Assembly (NCBI GenBank): GCA_023388555.1
Contig: JAEWGA010000048.1
Span: forward strand, 1-60,629
DNA length: 60,629 nucleotides
Direction: 5' to 3'
Source of the DNA: Bacteroidota bacterium
Lineage (GTDB): Bacteria; Bacteroidota; Bacteroidia; Bacteroidales; Porphyromonadaceae
Shown: piece after piece, positions 17,768 through 25,767 of the stretch
Position numbering within the stretch: position 1 is the first letter of the stretch
Layout: every line of letters begins with the position of its first letter
Notes under the pieces: model-generated
Told to the model about the DNA's origin: nothing
Seen by the model: the letters and a program-made list of their open reading frames with translations, nothing else
Database searches by the model: none
Made by a program: the position numbers and the translations under genes

Positions 17768-18760
17768 TTACTCTTTATCTAGTTTGTACTTGGCAACGTC
17801 CATACCAAACTGTAGGTTATAGCGTTCCAACAGTTCTTCGAGTTCTGTGAGTGACTTTTTCCCGAAGTTGCGGAACTTTAGCAGTTCGGCTTTTGTGTAC
17901 TTCACAAGGTCTCCTAAAATTTCAACATTAGCAGCCTTTAAGCAGTTAAGTGCACGCACCGATAACTCGAGGTCGGCGAGTTTACTTTTCAATAGCTGTC
18001 GGATATGCACGTAGTCTTCATCATAGTCTTCTTCCGAGGCAACCTCTACCAGTTCCACATCTATTGTTTCATCAGAGAACAAAGAGAAGTGATGGATGAG
18101 GATGGCAGCTGCATCTTTAAGGGCCTGCATAGGAGCAATAGAGCCGTCCGTATCAATTTCAAGGGTCAAACGGTCATAGTCTGTTTTTTGCTCTACGCGG
18201 GTGTTATCCACCGTATATTTCACGTTGCGGATAGGTGTGTAAATAGCGTCTATGGCTATTTGCTGGGGGTCGCTAAAGCTTTCGGCTATTTCTTCGGCAG
18301 GTACCCACCCACGGCCTTTGTTTATGGTCAGCTGTATGTTGAAGGAGACTTTTTTGTCCAAGTTACATATGACGAGATCTTTGTTCAGCACTTCAAAGTT
18401 GCTCAGTTCAGCCGATATATCGCCAGCCAGGAACTGTTCTTTATCCTTTACATGGATGAGGACAGTTTCTTCTTGAGCATCTTCTACAGTGGACTTAAGG
18501 CGCACCTTCTTGAGGTTTAAGATGATGTTTGTTACATCTTCTATTACCCCAGGGATAGTTGCGAATTCATGATCTACGCCGTCAATCTTTATAGAGTTGA
18601 TGGCATACCCCTCAAGAGATGATATCAATATGCGTCGCAAAGCATTGCCAATGGTAATGCCGTACCCAGGTTCCAGTGGCTTGAACTCGAACTTTCCGTG
18701 GTAGGGAGTCGACTCCAGCATAAGGACCTTTTCGGGTTTTTGAAATGTGAGTAAAGCCAT
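17768..18760 (-). CDS. rpoA: RNA polymerase alpha subunit
   Basis: Alpha subunit that nucleates polymerase assembly and contacts promoters and activators. The N-terminal domain has GYGITIGNALRRILISSLEG and the dimer region; the C-terminal domain has the helix-hairpin-helix ELSVRALNCLKAANVEILG and RNFGKKSLTELEE. Length is 330, normal for the family. It sits between rpsD and rplQ, the common alpha-operon order. Translation start is the ATG at the conserved MALLTFQKPEKV; no Shine-Dalgarno sequence is seen at normal spacing. Confidence 0.98.
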   Translation of the reverse strand: MALLTFQKPEKVLMLESTPYHGKFEFKPLEPGYGITIGNALRRILISSLEGYAINSIKIDGVDHEFATIPGVIEDVTNIILNLKKVRLKSTVEDAQEETVLIHVKDKEQFLAGDISAELSNFEVLNKDLVICNLDKKVSFNIQLTINKGRGWVPAEEIAESFSDPQQIAIDAIYTPIRNVKYTVDNTRVEQKTDYDRLTLEIDTDGSIAPMQALKDAAAILIHHFSLFSDETIDVELVEVASEEDYDEDYVHIRQLLKSKLADLELSVRALNCLKAANVEILGDLVKYTKAELLKFRNFGKKSLTELEELLERYNLQFGMDVAKYKLDKE

Positions 18761-18772
18761 ACCTCTATGCTA

Positions 18773-19372
18773 TTATTTTGAATACAATTCTACGATTAGT
18801 TGCTCCTTGATGTTTTCGGGGATGTCTTCGCGTGAGGGAACATGTAGGAACTTCCCAGCTACGGCAGAGCGGTCCCACTCCAACCAAGCGTACTTGCTAT
18901 GCGAGTTTGCTGCGAGTGAATCCTGGATAACTTCCAAGTTCTTTGAGCGTTCCCGAACACCAATAATTTGGCCTGGCTGTACACTGTAGGAAGGGATATT
19001 TACCACTTTCCCGTCCACAACGATATGCCTATGCGACACCAACTGGCGAGCAGCATCGCGGGTTTTAGCTATACCTAAACGGTATACAACGTTGTCCAAA
19101 CGTTGTTCCAGGAGTTGGATAAGGATTTCACCTTTAACCCCTTTCATACGAGACGCTTTGTCGAAAAGGTTACGGAACTGGCGCTCCAAAACGCCATAGG
19201 TATACTTAGCTTTTTGCTTTTCACGAAGCTGAATACCGTACTCCGACGTTTTACGACGACGAGAGTTTCCATGTTGTCCGGGAGGACATGTCTTCTTGGA
19301 CTTGATAGTGCCGTAGATAGGCTCGCCAAACTTACGAGCAATCTTGGCTTTAGGGCCTGTGTATCTTGCCAT
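18773..19372 (-). CDS. rpsD: Ribosomal protein uS4
   Basis: Primary 16S rRNA-binding protein and, in other bacteria, the translational repressor of the alpha operon. It has 199 residues with MARYTGPKAKIARKFGEPIY at the start and the S4 RNA-binding fold QRLDNVVYRLGIAKTRDAAR. It has no N-terminal zinc cysteine cluster (only one Cys, in KKTCPPGQHG). It is preceded by an unusually wide 169-nt gap with hairpin potential, unlike the tight spacing of its neighbours, which may be a site of S4 feedback (inference). Confidence 0.97.
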   Translation of the reverse strand: MARYTGPKAKIARKFGEPIYGTIKSKKTCPPGQHGNSRRRKTSEYGIQLREKQKAKYTYGVLERQFRNLFDKASRMKGVKGEILIQLLEQRLDNVVYRLGIAKTRDAARQLVSHRHIVVDGKVVNIPSYSVQPGQIIGVRERSKNLEVIQDSLAANSHSKYAWLEWDRSAVAGKFLHVPSREDIPENIKEQLIVELYSK

Positions 19373-19387
19373 TGTGATAAAGTTTAC

Positions 19388-19522
19388 ATGAAATGATGTG
19401 TGTACAGCCGCTTATATGTGAGAGGAGCGAACGGGTAGGTCCGCATCATTATTTCTTTCTACACACACACTTCATTCAATAATACAGTTTTTTCTTGTAG
19501 AGGCCAGCGCTGAGCACTGGCT
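19388..19522 (-). promoter_or_regulatory. Structured gap between rpsK and rpsD
   Basis: Non-coding sequence inside an otherwise compact operon. Element one, at 19503-19521, is GCCAGTGC-TCA-GCGCTGGC on the minus strand: 8 bp with a three-base loop. Element two is a long-range pairing of 19388-19404 with 19460-19475 (TGTGTGTA with TACACACA plus ATGAA with TTCAT), enclosing about 55 nt. It could be a translational operator for S4, an RNA processing site or an attenuator. Confidence 0.45.
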
Positions 19523-19541
19523 GGTTATAAAGGGTTTTAGG

Positions 19542-19928
19542 TTATACTCTTCTCCTTTTGGGAGGACGACAACCATTGTGAGGCATTGGGGTTACATCGA
19601 TAATCTCGAGGACTTCAATACCTGCACCGTGAATGGTACGTATTGCACTTTCACGACCATTACCTGGGCCTTTAACGTAAACCTTTACTTTGCGAAGGCC
19701 AGCATCGTAAGCAACCTTAGCACAATCTTGTGCAGCCATTTGTGCAGCGTACGGAGTATTCTTCTTGGAACTCCTAAAGCCCATCTTACCAGCTGAAGAT
19801 TGAGATATAGCTTGCCCTTGTGCGTTAGTAAGGGTGATAATGATGTTGTTAAAAGAGGAGTGAATATGTGCTTGTCCTATTGCTTCGACTTGCACTTTTC
19901 TTTTTTTTGCGACTGCTTTCTTTGCCAT
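19542..19928 (-). CDS. rpsK: Ribosomal protein uS11
   Basis: Small-subunit platform protein that helps form the mRNA exit channel. It has 128 residues and shows HIHSSFNNIIITLTNAQG, the GPGNGRESAIR loop and the C-terminal PHNGCRPPKRRRV typical of the family. It lies between rpsM and rpsD; the gap after it is unusually wide and structured. Confidence 0.98.
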   Translation of the reverse strand: MAKKAVAKKRKVQVEAIGQAHIHSSFNNIIITLTNAQGQAISQSSAGKMGFRSSKKNTPYAAQMAAQDCAKVAYDAGLRKVKVYVKGPGNGRESAIRTIHGAGIEVLEIIDVTPMPHNGCRPPKRRRV

Positions 19929-19958
19929 AATTATTAATCAATAAAGAGTGAGGGGCTA

Positions 19959-20339
19959 TTACTTGGTAGCCTTCTTCTTGTTCGCCACGGTCTTTTTACG
20001 ACCTTTACGAGTACGTGCGTTATTTTTGGTGCTCTGTCCTCTCAATGGGAGACCAATACGGTGGCGTACGCCTCGGTAGCAACCTATATCCATAAGACGC
20101 TTGATGTTCATTTGTACCTCGGTCCTCAGGTCGCCTTCAACCTTGTACTGGGCACCAATAATCTCACGTATTTTGGCAGCTTGGTCGTCGGTCCAATCCT
20201 TAACCTTGATATCTTTATCGATACCTGCTTCGGACAGGATTTTGTTCGCGCTACTACGACCAATACCATAAATATAGGTTAGGGCTATTTCCCCTCTTTT
20301 GTTTTGTGGTAAGTCTACACCAACAATTCTAATTGCCAT
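19959..20339 (-). CDS. rpsM: Ribosomal protein uS13
   Basis: Small-subunit head protein contacting the P-site tRNA and the inter-subunit bridge. It has 126 residues, starting MAIRIVGVDLPQNKRGEIAL and including YIYGIGRSSANKIL and the YRGVRHRIGLPLRGQ(R/S)T loop, with a lysine-rich C-terminus. It is the first gene of the alpha set, after rpmJ. Confidence 0.98.
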   Translation of the reverse strand: MAIRIVGVDLPQNKRGEIALTYIYGIGRSSANKILSEAGIDKDIKVKDWTDDQAAKIREIIGAQYKVEGDLRTEVQMNIKRLMDIGCYRGVRHRIGLPLRGQSTKNNARTRKGRKKTVANKKKATK

Positions 20340-20384
20340 ATTTTAAGTTTATAGTATTCGGTTTTCGGGTGCAAAAATAGCAAT

Positions 20385-20501
20385 TTATTTTTGACGCTGT
20401 TTAAACTTGGGGTTCTTCTTGTTGATAATATATAGGCGTCCCTTTCTTCTCACGATCTTGCAATCTGGGGTACGCTTTTTCAAAGAGGTTCTTACTTTCA
20501 T
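20385..20501 (-). CDS. rpmJ: Ribosomal protein bL36, cysteine-poor form
   Basis: A 38-residue protein (MKVRTSLKKRTPDCKIVRRK at the start, KNPKFKQRQK at the end) between infA and rpsM. Canonical bL36 binds zinc through three Cys and one His. Here the first Cys is Thr, the third is replaced by Asn/Lys, and the His by Phe, so only C14 remains. This is the zinc-independent form common in Bacteroidota. The ATG lies 11 nt after the infA stop codon. Confidence 0.95.
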   Translation of the reverse strand: MKVRTSLKKRTPDCKIVRRKGRLYIINKKNPKFKQRQK

Positions 20502-20512
20502 ATTACTAAGGG

Positions 20513-20731
20513 TTATTTATATCGGAATGAAATACGACCTTTGGTAAGATCATAGGGGGACATTTCAACTTTAACTCTGTCGCCAGGAAGTATGCGAATG
20601 TAATGCATCCGCATCTTGCCCGAGATATGAGCCGTAATAACATGGCCATTATCCAGCTCTACCTTGAACATTGCATTCGACAGAGCTTCTATAATAACGC
20701 CATCTTGTTCTATTGCCGGTTGTTTTGCCAT
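20513..20731 (-). CDS. infA: Translation initiation factor IF-1
   Basis: Small OB-fold factor that occupies the A site during initiation. It has 72 residues with AKQPAIEQDGVIIEALSNAM, the GHVITAHISGKMRMHYIRIL core and LTKGRISFRYK at the end. It starts one base after the map stop codon, and is followed by rpmJ. The order map-infA-rpmJ-rpsM is normal for the spc/alpha junction. Confidence 0.98.
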   Translation of the reverse strand: MAKQPAIEQDGVIIEALSNAMFKVELDNGHVITAHISGKMRMHYIRILPGDRVKVEMSPYDLTKGRISFRYK

Positions 20732-20732
20732 A

Positions 20733-21518
20733 TCAGAATTTTCTTTTTCCTATTACTTCGTAAATAAACTCAAAGGAGGAGAGTTTTTTAGCCCTACCAT
20801 TTACAACCGCTATACAGTGCTCATAGTGGGCCGATGGCTTGCGGTCTTTGGTTCTTACAGTCCAGCCGTCCGACTCAAAAACCACATTTTTGGAGCCCAT
20901 GTTAATCATTGGTTCAATGCAAATACACAAACCTTCCTGTATCATTGGTCCAATACCTTTGCGGCCGTAGTTAGGCACCTCAGGAGCCTCGTGCATATCT
21001 TTTCCTATGCCATGCCCCACAAGTTCTCGTACTACACCATAGCCTCGGGCTTCGCAATAGGATTGCACGGCATGTCCTATGTCTCCAATACGGCGTCCGG
21101 CCTGAACAGCCTCCACACCTTTTTCCAGTGCTTCTTGGGTGGTGTTAAGCAAGTCCCGCACTTTAGCATCCACTTCGCCAACGGGGAAGGTGAATGCCGA
21201 GTCGCCAGTAAAACCATCCAGCTTAGTGCCGCAATCAACGGAGATGATATCTCCCTCCTTTAGTACACAGTTAGCCGATGGTATACCATGAACTACATGT
21301 TCGTTCACCGACGCACAAATAGAGCCAGGAAATCCTTCATAGCCCAGGAATGCCGGATAAGCGCCATGGTCCATGATAAAATCGTGGGCTATTTTGTCCA
21401 GATACAACGTACTAACACCAGGTGCTATATGCTTGCCAACTTCGGCCAGAGTTCTGGCCACAAGTTGGTTAGCAGCATATAGTTTTTCTATTTCTTCTGA
21501 TGTCTTAAGGTATATCAT
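20733..21518 (-). CDS. map: Methionine aminopeptidase, type I
   Basis: Removes the initiator methionine from nascent proteins. The dinuclear metal site residues are in SVDCGTKLDGFTGDSAFTF (two Asp), ELVGHGIGKDMHE (His), ICIEPMI (Glu) and HYEHCIAV (Glu). Length is 261, type Ia without an N-terminal extension. It lies between secY and infA; adk, which often sits here in other phyla, is absent. Confidence 0.97.
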   Translation of the reverse strand: MIYLKTSEEIEKLYAANQLVARTLAEVGKHIAPGVSTLYLDKIAHDFIMDHGAYPAFLGYEGFPGSICASVNEHVVHGIPSANCVLKEGDIISVDCGTKLDGFTGDSAFTFPVGEVDAKVRDLLNTTQEALEKGVEAVQAGRRIGDIGHAVQSYCEARGYGVVRELVGHGIGKDMHEAPEVPNYGRKGIGPMIQEGLCICIEPMINMGSKNVVFESDGWTVRTKDRKPSAHYEHCIAVVNGRAKKLSSFEFIYEVIGKRKF

Positions 21519-21537
21519 AGGACGGAAGCAATAAAAA

Positions 21538-22866
21538 TCAATAAATACCTCCCGAGCGTCCTTTGATGCGCCCAGTTTCCAACAAGCCGTCGTAATGGTG
21601 CATCAGCAAATGACTTTCAATTTGCTGTAAGGTATCCAATATGACACCTACAAGGATCAGCAAGGAGGTACCTCCAAAGAACTGTGCAAAACCTGGGCTA
21701 ACGTTTGCCATCCGAGCAAAAGCAGGCAGTATGGCTACTATGGCCAAGAACAACGAACCTGGGAGGGTAATACGGCTCATCACCTCATCAATATACTCTT
21801 TGGTAGGACGCCCTGGCTTAATACCTGGAATAAAGCCGTTATTCCGTTTCAGGTCATCGGCCATTTGCCCGGGGTTAATGGTCACCGCTGTATAGAAGTA
21901 GGTGAACACAATAATCAGGAGGGCAAAAATAAGGTTGTACCACACCCCTGTTCCTTGTATAAAGGATTGCCAGAATGAGGAGGGGGTAGAGTGCGAGAAG
22001 TTGAGGAAACTAAGGGGTATAAACATGATGGCCTGTGCAAAAATGATAGGCATCACATTAGCCGCATTCACCTTTAGGGGGATGTACTGGCGTGCACCAC
22101 CATATTGGCGTTTACCAATTACCTTTTTAGCATAGTTAACAGGTATACGCCGGGTTCCTTGTACAAGGAGTATAGCACCCGCAATAACAGCCAACAGCAC
22201 CAGAATCTCGGCTATAAAAACGAAGAGCCCGCCAGAGTTGGTAAATCGTAGGGTAAACTCTTGTACCAAGGATTGTGGGAAACGGGCAATGATACCAATT
22301 AAAATGATAAACGATACTCCATTCCCAATACCTTTGTCGGTAATACGTTCGCCAAGCCAAAGTACAAACATGGAGCCAGCGGTAAGCAGTATTGTCCAAG
22401 TTATGGTATACCACACCCCGGTAGGCAAAGCATACCCGCCCTGAGCTACTTGCGCCCCTAAGTTAATAAGGTACACAGGGGCTTGGAACAGCAATATAGC
22501 AATGGTAAGGTAGCGGGTCCATTGGTTTATTTTACGGCGTCCGCTTTCGCCTTCACGTTGCAGTTTTTGGAACGATGGCACCACTATGGCAAAGAGTTGC
22601 ATCACAATGGATGCCGATATATAAGGCATAATCCCCAACGCAAAAATAGATGCATTGGAGAAGGCACCTCCCGAAAACATATCCAACAGGGCTAATAAAC
22701 CACCTCGTGTCTGATCTTTTAGGGCAGTTAGGGCCTGGGGGTCGATCCCCGGCAAAACAATGAATGTACCCAGACGATAGAGGATGACAAAGAAAACTGT
22801 TGTCAGTATTCTTTGTCTTAAGTCCTCAATCTTCCAGATATTTTGAAGTGTCTTAAAAAGCTTCAT
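21538..22866 (-). CDS. secY: Preprotein translocase subunit SecY
   Basis: Channel subunit of the Sec translocon in the inner membrane. The 442-residue protein has the ten expected hydrophobic segments, starting after KIEDLRQRILTTVFFVILYR. Visible family motifs are the plug region FSGGAFSNASIFALGIMPYI and the cytoplasmic loop KRNNGFIPGIKPGRPT. Its ATG overlaps the rplO stop codon (TAATG), so it is translationally coupled to rplO. Confidence 0.98.
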   Translation of the reverse strand: MKLFKTLQNIWKIEDLRQRILTTVFFVILYRLGTFIVLPGIDPQALTALKDQTRGGLLALLDMFSGGAFSNASIFALGIMPYISASIVMQLFAIVVPSFQKLQREGESGRRKINQWTRYLTIAILLFQAPVYLINLGAQVAQGGYALPTGVWYTITWTILLTAGSMFVLWLGERITDKGIGNGVSFIILIGIIARFPQSLVQEFTLRFTNSGGLFVFIAEILVLLAVIAGAILLVQGTRRIPVNYAKKVIGKRQYGGARQYIPLKVNAANVMPIIFAQAIMFIPLSFLNFSHSTPSSFWQSFIQGTGVWYNLIFALLIIVFTYFYTAVTINPGQMADDLKRNNGFIPGIKPGRPTKEYIDEVMSRITLPGSLFLAIVAILPAFARMANVSPGFAQFFGGTSLLILVGVILDTLQQIESHLLMHHYDGLLETGRIKGRSGGIY

Positions 22867-23321
22867 TACTGTACTTGAAGTTTTATAGCCTCACCACCGG
22901 CCTTGGCTATTGCCTCTTCGGCCGATTTTGAGAATGCATGGGCTTCAACAGAGACTTTCTTAGAAAGTTCACCCTTACCTAAAACCTTTACGAGAGCACC
23001 CTTACGAACCTTGCCAGCTTCTACCATGTTAGCAACGGTTAGCTTTTCCAGGTTTGCTTGCTGGGCGAGCTGTTCAATAACCTCCAGGTTAATGGGGGTA
23101 TACTCTACGCGGTTAGGGTTACGGAACCCGAATTTAGGCAAGCGTCTTTGAATAGGCATTTGACCACCTTCAAAGCCAAACTTCCTTGAGTATCCGGATC
23201 TGGATTTTGCACCTTTGTGACCGCGGGTAGAAGTGCCACCATAACCTGAGCCTGGTCCACGCCCCACCCTTTTGCGGTTCTTAGTTGCACCCTTTGCAGG
23301 TCTAAGAGTTGACAAATTCAT
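22866..23321 (-). CDS. rplO: Ribosomal protein uL15
   Basis: Large-subunit assembly protein. It has 151 residues with the basic Gly-rich N-terminus NLSTLRPAKGATKNRKRVGR and the RGHKGAKSRSG motif; the C-terminal domain contains KVLGKGELSKKV. Its stop codon overlaps the secY start by one base. It follows rpmD. Confidence 0.97.
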   Translation of the reverse strand: MNLSTLRPAKGATKNRKRVGRGPGSGYGGTSTRGHKGAKSRSGYSRKFGFEGGQMPIQRRLPKFGFRNPNRVEYTPINLEVIEQLAQQANLEKLTVANMVEAGKVRKGALVKVLGKGELSKKVSVEAHAFSKSAEEAIAKAGGEAIKLQVQ

Positions 23322-23345
23322 GGTTGTATATCTTGTGTCTAATTA

Positions 23346-23525
23346 TTACTCTTCTACTATTTGAATAAGGTGACGCACCTTGTTGATATTCCCACGGATA
23401 GCTGGAGTATCTTCCAGTTCAACAACACGGTGTAGCTTTTTCAGGCCTAACACGTCGAGTGCTGCTTTTTGGTCCTTAGGTGCACCTATTCGGCTTCTGG
23501 TTTGTTTTACTTTAATCTTTCCCAT
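23346..23525 (-). CDS. rpmD: Ribosomal protein uL30
   Basis: A 59-residue large-subunit protein starting MGKIKVKQTRSRIGAPKDQK and ending HLIQIVEE. An in-frame ATG five codons upstream would overlap rpsE; I prefer the inner ATG because it matches family N-termini and leaves a 7-nt gap after the rpsE stop codon. It lies between rpsE and rplO, the usual spc order. Confidence 0.95.
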   Translation of the reverse strand: MGKIKVKQTRSRIGAPKDQKAALDVLGLKKLHRVVELEDTPAIRGNINKVRHLIQIVEE

Positions 23526-23532
23526 AGTTCTA

Positions 23533-24039
23533 TCAACCATTAAAAACCTTACTTACAGAAATACCTCTCAGTTTAGCAACTTCCAGAGGACTTCTTAGTT
23601 CGGAAAGTGCAGCAATAGTGGCCTTTACCAGGTTATGGGGGTTGGAAGAGCCCTTGCTCTTTGCCAACACGTCCGAGATACCTACACTCTCCAGCACGGC
23701 ACGCATAGCACCACCGGCCTTAACACCAGTACCCTCAGAGGCAGGCCTAATCATTACACGTGCACCGCCAAAACGAGCTTCTTGCTCGTGAGGGATAGTT
23801 CCTTTGTAAACAGGCACTTGGAAAAGGTTCTTTTTAGCTGCTTCAACGCCTTTAGCTATGGCGGTGGTTACTTCACCAGCCTTGCCCAGGCCCCAGCCTA
23901 TAATTCCGTCTTCGTTACCAACGACTACGATAGCGGCAAAACTAAATGTACGGCCCCCTTTCGTCACTTTTGTAACGCGCTTAATAGCTACCAGACGGTC
24001 CTTTAGTTCTATGCCGTTAGCAGATTTTACTCTATTCAT
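23533..24039 (-). CDS. rpsE: Ribosomal protein uS5
   Basis: Small-subunit protein at the mRNA entry site that affects decoding accuracy. It has 168 residues. The double-stranded RNA-binding N-terminal domain is seen in KDRLVAIKRVTKVTKGGRTF and GWGLGKAGEV, and the second domain in RPASEGTGVKAGGAMRAVLE. It follows rplR by 26 nt. Confidence 0.98.
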   Translation of the reverse strand: MNRVKSANGIELKDRLVAIKRVTKVTKGGRTFSFAAIVVVGNEDGIIGWGLGKAGEVTTAIAKGVEAAKKNLFQVPVYKGTIPHEQEARFGGARVMIRPASEGTGVKAGGAMRAVLESVGISDVLAKSKGSSNPHNLVKATIAALSELRSPLEVAKLRGISVSKVFNG

Positions 24040-24065
24040 AATACGTTTTGATTCTCGTTCGTGGG

Positions 24066-24410
24066 TTAAAATTTCAGACCGCCATTACGAGCCGCATCGG
24101 CGAGTTCCTTAACCCGACCGTGATAAAGGAATCCGTTGCGGTCGAACACGACACATTCTACACCAGCGGCAACCGCTTTACGAGCTATTTCAGCTCCTAC
24201 TTTAGCGGCTAACTCCTTTTTGGTTAGTTTATCTTCTATACCTAAGGAGCTGGCAGCAGCTAAGGTTTTGCCAGTGTTATCGTCTATGACTTGGGCGTAA
24301 ATCTGCTTATTGCTTCTAAATACCGATAGGCGTGGTTTCTCCGCAGTACCAAATATATTTCTGCGCACGCGCTTCTTTATCTTAAGTCTTCGTTCTCTTT
24401 TTGTTAGCAT
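24066..24410 (-). CDS. rplR: Ribosomal protein uL18
   Basis: Binds 5S rRNA in the central protuberance. It has 114 residues with RPRLSVFRSNK-like AEKPRLSVFRSNKQIYAQVI, and the C-terminal FDRNGFLYHGRVKELADAAR. It lies between rplF and rpsE, the expected order. Confidence 0.97.
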   Translation of the reverse strand: MLTKRERRLKIKKRVRRNIFGTAEKPRLSVFRSNKQIYAQVIDDNTGKTLAAASSLGIEDKLTKKELAAKVGAEIARKAVAAGVECVVFDRNGFLYHGRVKELADAARNGGLKF

Positions 24411-24431
24411 CGTAAATTCTTTTTACCGGGA

Positions 24432-24983
24432 TTACTTACCAGCCGTTTTACCTGACTTCCTGCGGATGTATTCACCTTCGAAGCGAACACCCTTACCTTT
24501 ATAAGGCTCAGGCTTACGGAATGAACGAATCTTGGCACATACCTGGCCAAGTAACTGCTTGTCAGAAGACTCAAGAGTAATGAGGGGAGCTTTGTTACGC
24601 TCCATCTTTGTTTCTACTTTTATCTCTTTGGGCAGTTGTAGATATATGGGGTGAGTGTAGCCTAACGAGAGTTCCAGGATTTGACCTTGGTTCGATGCTC
24701 TGTAACCTACACCTATGAGTTCAAGTGTTTTCTTGTAGCCCTCGGACACACCAACAACCATGTTGTTTACCAATGAACGGTAAAGGCCATGGAGCGACTT
24801 TTGTTCCAGGGTTTCTTCGGACCTTGTTAACAGTATTTCGCCACCTTCAATAGCGATATTGATCCGAGAATCTACTTTTTGCGACAGTGTCCCTTTCGGG
24901 CCCTTCACTGTAACCATTCCGTCCTTGACAGAAACTTCGACACCACTGGGGATATGAATAGGTAACTTTCCAATCCGTGACAT
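24432..24983 (-). CDS. rplF: Ribosomal protein uL6
   Basis: Large-subunit protein next to the sarcin-ricin loop. It has 183 residues starting MSRIGKLPIHIPSGVEV, with the VKGPKGTLS motif and, in the second domain, PEPYKGKGVRFEGEYIRRK. It is one of only three genes here with a clear Shine-Dalgarno sequence (AAGGAG, 5 nt before the ATG). It follows rpsH. Confidence 0.98.
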   Translation of the reverse strand: MSRIGKLPIHIPSGVEVSVKDGMVTVKGPKGTLSQKVDSRINIAIEGGEILLTRSEETLEQKSLHGLYRSLVNNMVVGVSEGYKKTLELIGVGYRASNQGQILELSLGYTHPIYLQLPKEIKVETKMERNKAPLITLESSDKQLLGQVCAKIRSFRKPEPYKGKGVRFEGEYIRRKSGKTAGK

Positions 24984-24988
24984 ATGAT

Positions 24989-24994
24989 CTCCTT
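24989..24994 (-). promoter_or_regulatory. Shine-Dalgarno sequence of rplF
   Basis: AAGGAG on the minus strand, 5 nt from the ATG. None of the other genes of the S10/spc/alpha sets shows such a site at normal spacing. Confidence 0.6.
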
Positions 24995-24998
24995 TCTA

Positions 24999-25394
24999 TC
25001 AATAAACGTAACAAATAACCTCGCCACCTATCTTAAGGTCTCTTGCTTCCTTGTTGGTCATTACCCCCTTAGAAGTGGACAAGATGGCGATACCTAAACC
25101 ATTAATAACACGAGGCATATCTTTGTAGCCTACGTACCTGCGGAGTCCAGGGCGTGAAACTCTTTCCAAAGCCTTAATGGCACTTTTTTTCGATACAACA
25201 TCGTACTTAAGTGCGATCTTGATTGAACCCTGAGGCCCCTCTTCTTCAAACTTGTAGTTGAGAATGTAGCCCTTCTCAAAAAGGATTTTGGTTATTTCCT
25301 TTTTAAGGTTGGAGGCGGGGATCTCTACTACACGGTGGTTCGCTTTAATTGCGTTACGCACCCGTGTCAGATAATCTGCAATAGGATCTGTCAT
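24999..25394 (-). CDS. rpsH: Ribosomal protein uS8
   Basis: 16S central-domain binding protein and, in Escherichia coli, the repressor of the spc operon. It has 131 residues starting MTDPIADYLTRVRNAIKANH, with SRPGLRRYVGYKDMPRVING and the C-terminal ISTSKGVMTNKEARDLKIGG. It follows an 89-nt gap with two hairpins, wide for this operon, which could be a feedback site (inference). Confidence 0.98.
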   Translation of the reverse strand: MTDPIADYLTRVRNAIKANHRVVEIPASNLKKEITKILFEKGYILNYKFEEEGPQGSIKIALKYDVVSKKSAIKALERVSRPGLRRYVGYKDMPRVINGLGIAILSTSKGVMTNKEARDLKIGGEVICYVY

Positions 25395-25415
25395 TTCCTT
25401 TTCAAATTAAATTGA

Positions 25416-25461
25416 TCCGAACACTCGGACAATATTTAACCATAAGCCCGTATGTACGAGC
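25416..25461 (-). promoter_or_regulatory. Hairpins in the rpsN-rpsH gap
   Basis: Two inverted repeats: TCCGA-ACAC-TCGGA at 25416-25429 and GCCCGTATGTACGAGC at 25446-25461 (up to seven pairs, one of them G-T on the transcribed strand). They lie in the widest gap of the spc set. A binding site for S8 or S14 is possible but unproven. Confidence 0.35.
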
Positions 25462-25483
25462 ACATTTAATAAGCTATAATTGT

Positions 25484-25753
25484 TTACCAGCTTGCTTTCT
25501 TTACACCAGGAATAAGCCCCTGCGATGCCATTTCCCTAAATTGGATACGGGAAATGCCAAACAGCCTCATGTATCCTTTAGGGCGGCCTGTAAGGCTACA
25601 ACGGTTGTGCAGGCGTACAGGAGAAGCATTTCTGGGTATAGACTGCAAGGCTTCGTAATCGCCAGCAGCTTTTAGTTGAGCTCTTTTTGCGGCGTACTTA
25701 GCAACCATTTTGGCTCTTTTTCTTTCGCGAGCCTTCATTGATTCTTTTGCCAT
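25484..25753 (-). CDS. rpsN: Ribosomal protein uS14, zinc-free form
   Basis: Small-subunit head protein. It has 89 residues, the longer form without the two CxxC zinc pairs; a single Cys occurs in HNRCSLTGRPKGYMRLFGIS. It starts MAKESMKARERKRAKMVAKY. It lies 14 nt after rplE, and the gap after it is unusually wide. Confidence 0.97.
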   Translation of the reverse strand: MAKESMKARERKRAKMVAKYAAKRAQLKAAGDYEALQSIPRNASPVRLHNRCSLTGRPKGYMRLFGISRIQFREMASQGLIPGVKKASW

Positions 25754-25767
25754 TCTATACAGTTGTA

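Noticed and set aside
18005..18520. Plus-strand frame of 171 codons opposite rpoA
   Set aside because: Antisense to the conserved rpoA gene; composition is what one expects from the reverse of coding sequence.
20664..21263. Plus-strand frame of 199 codons opposite map
   Set aside because: It mirrors the codon pattern of map and infA on the other strand, and no protein family is recognisable.
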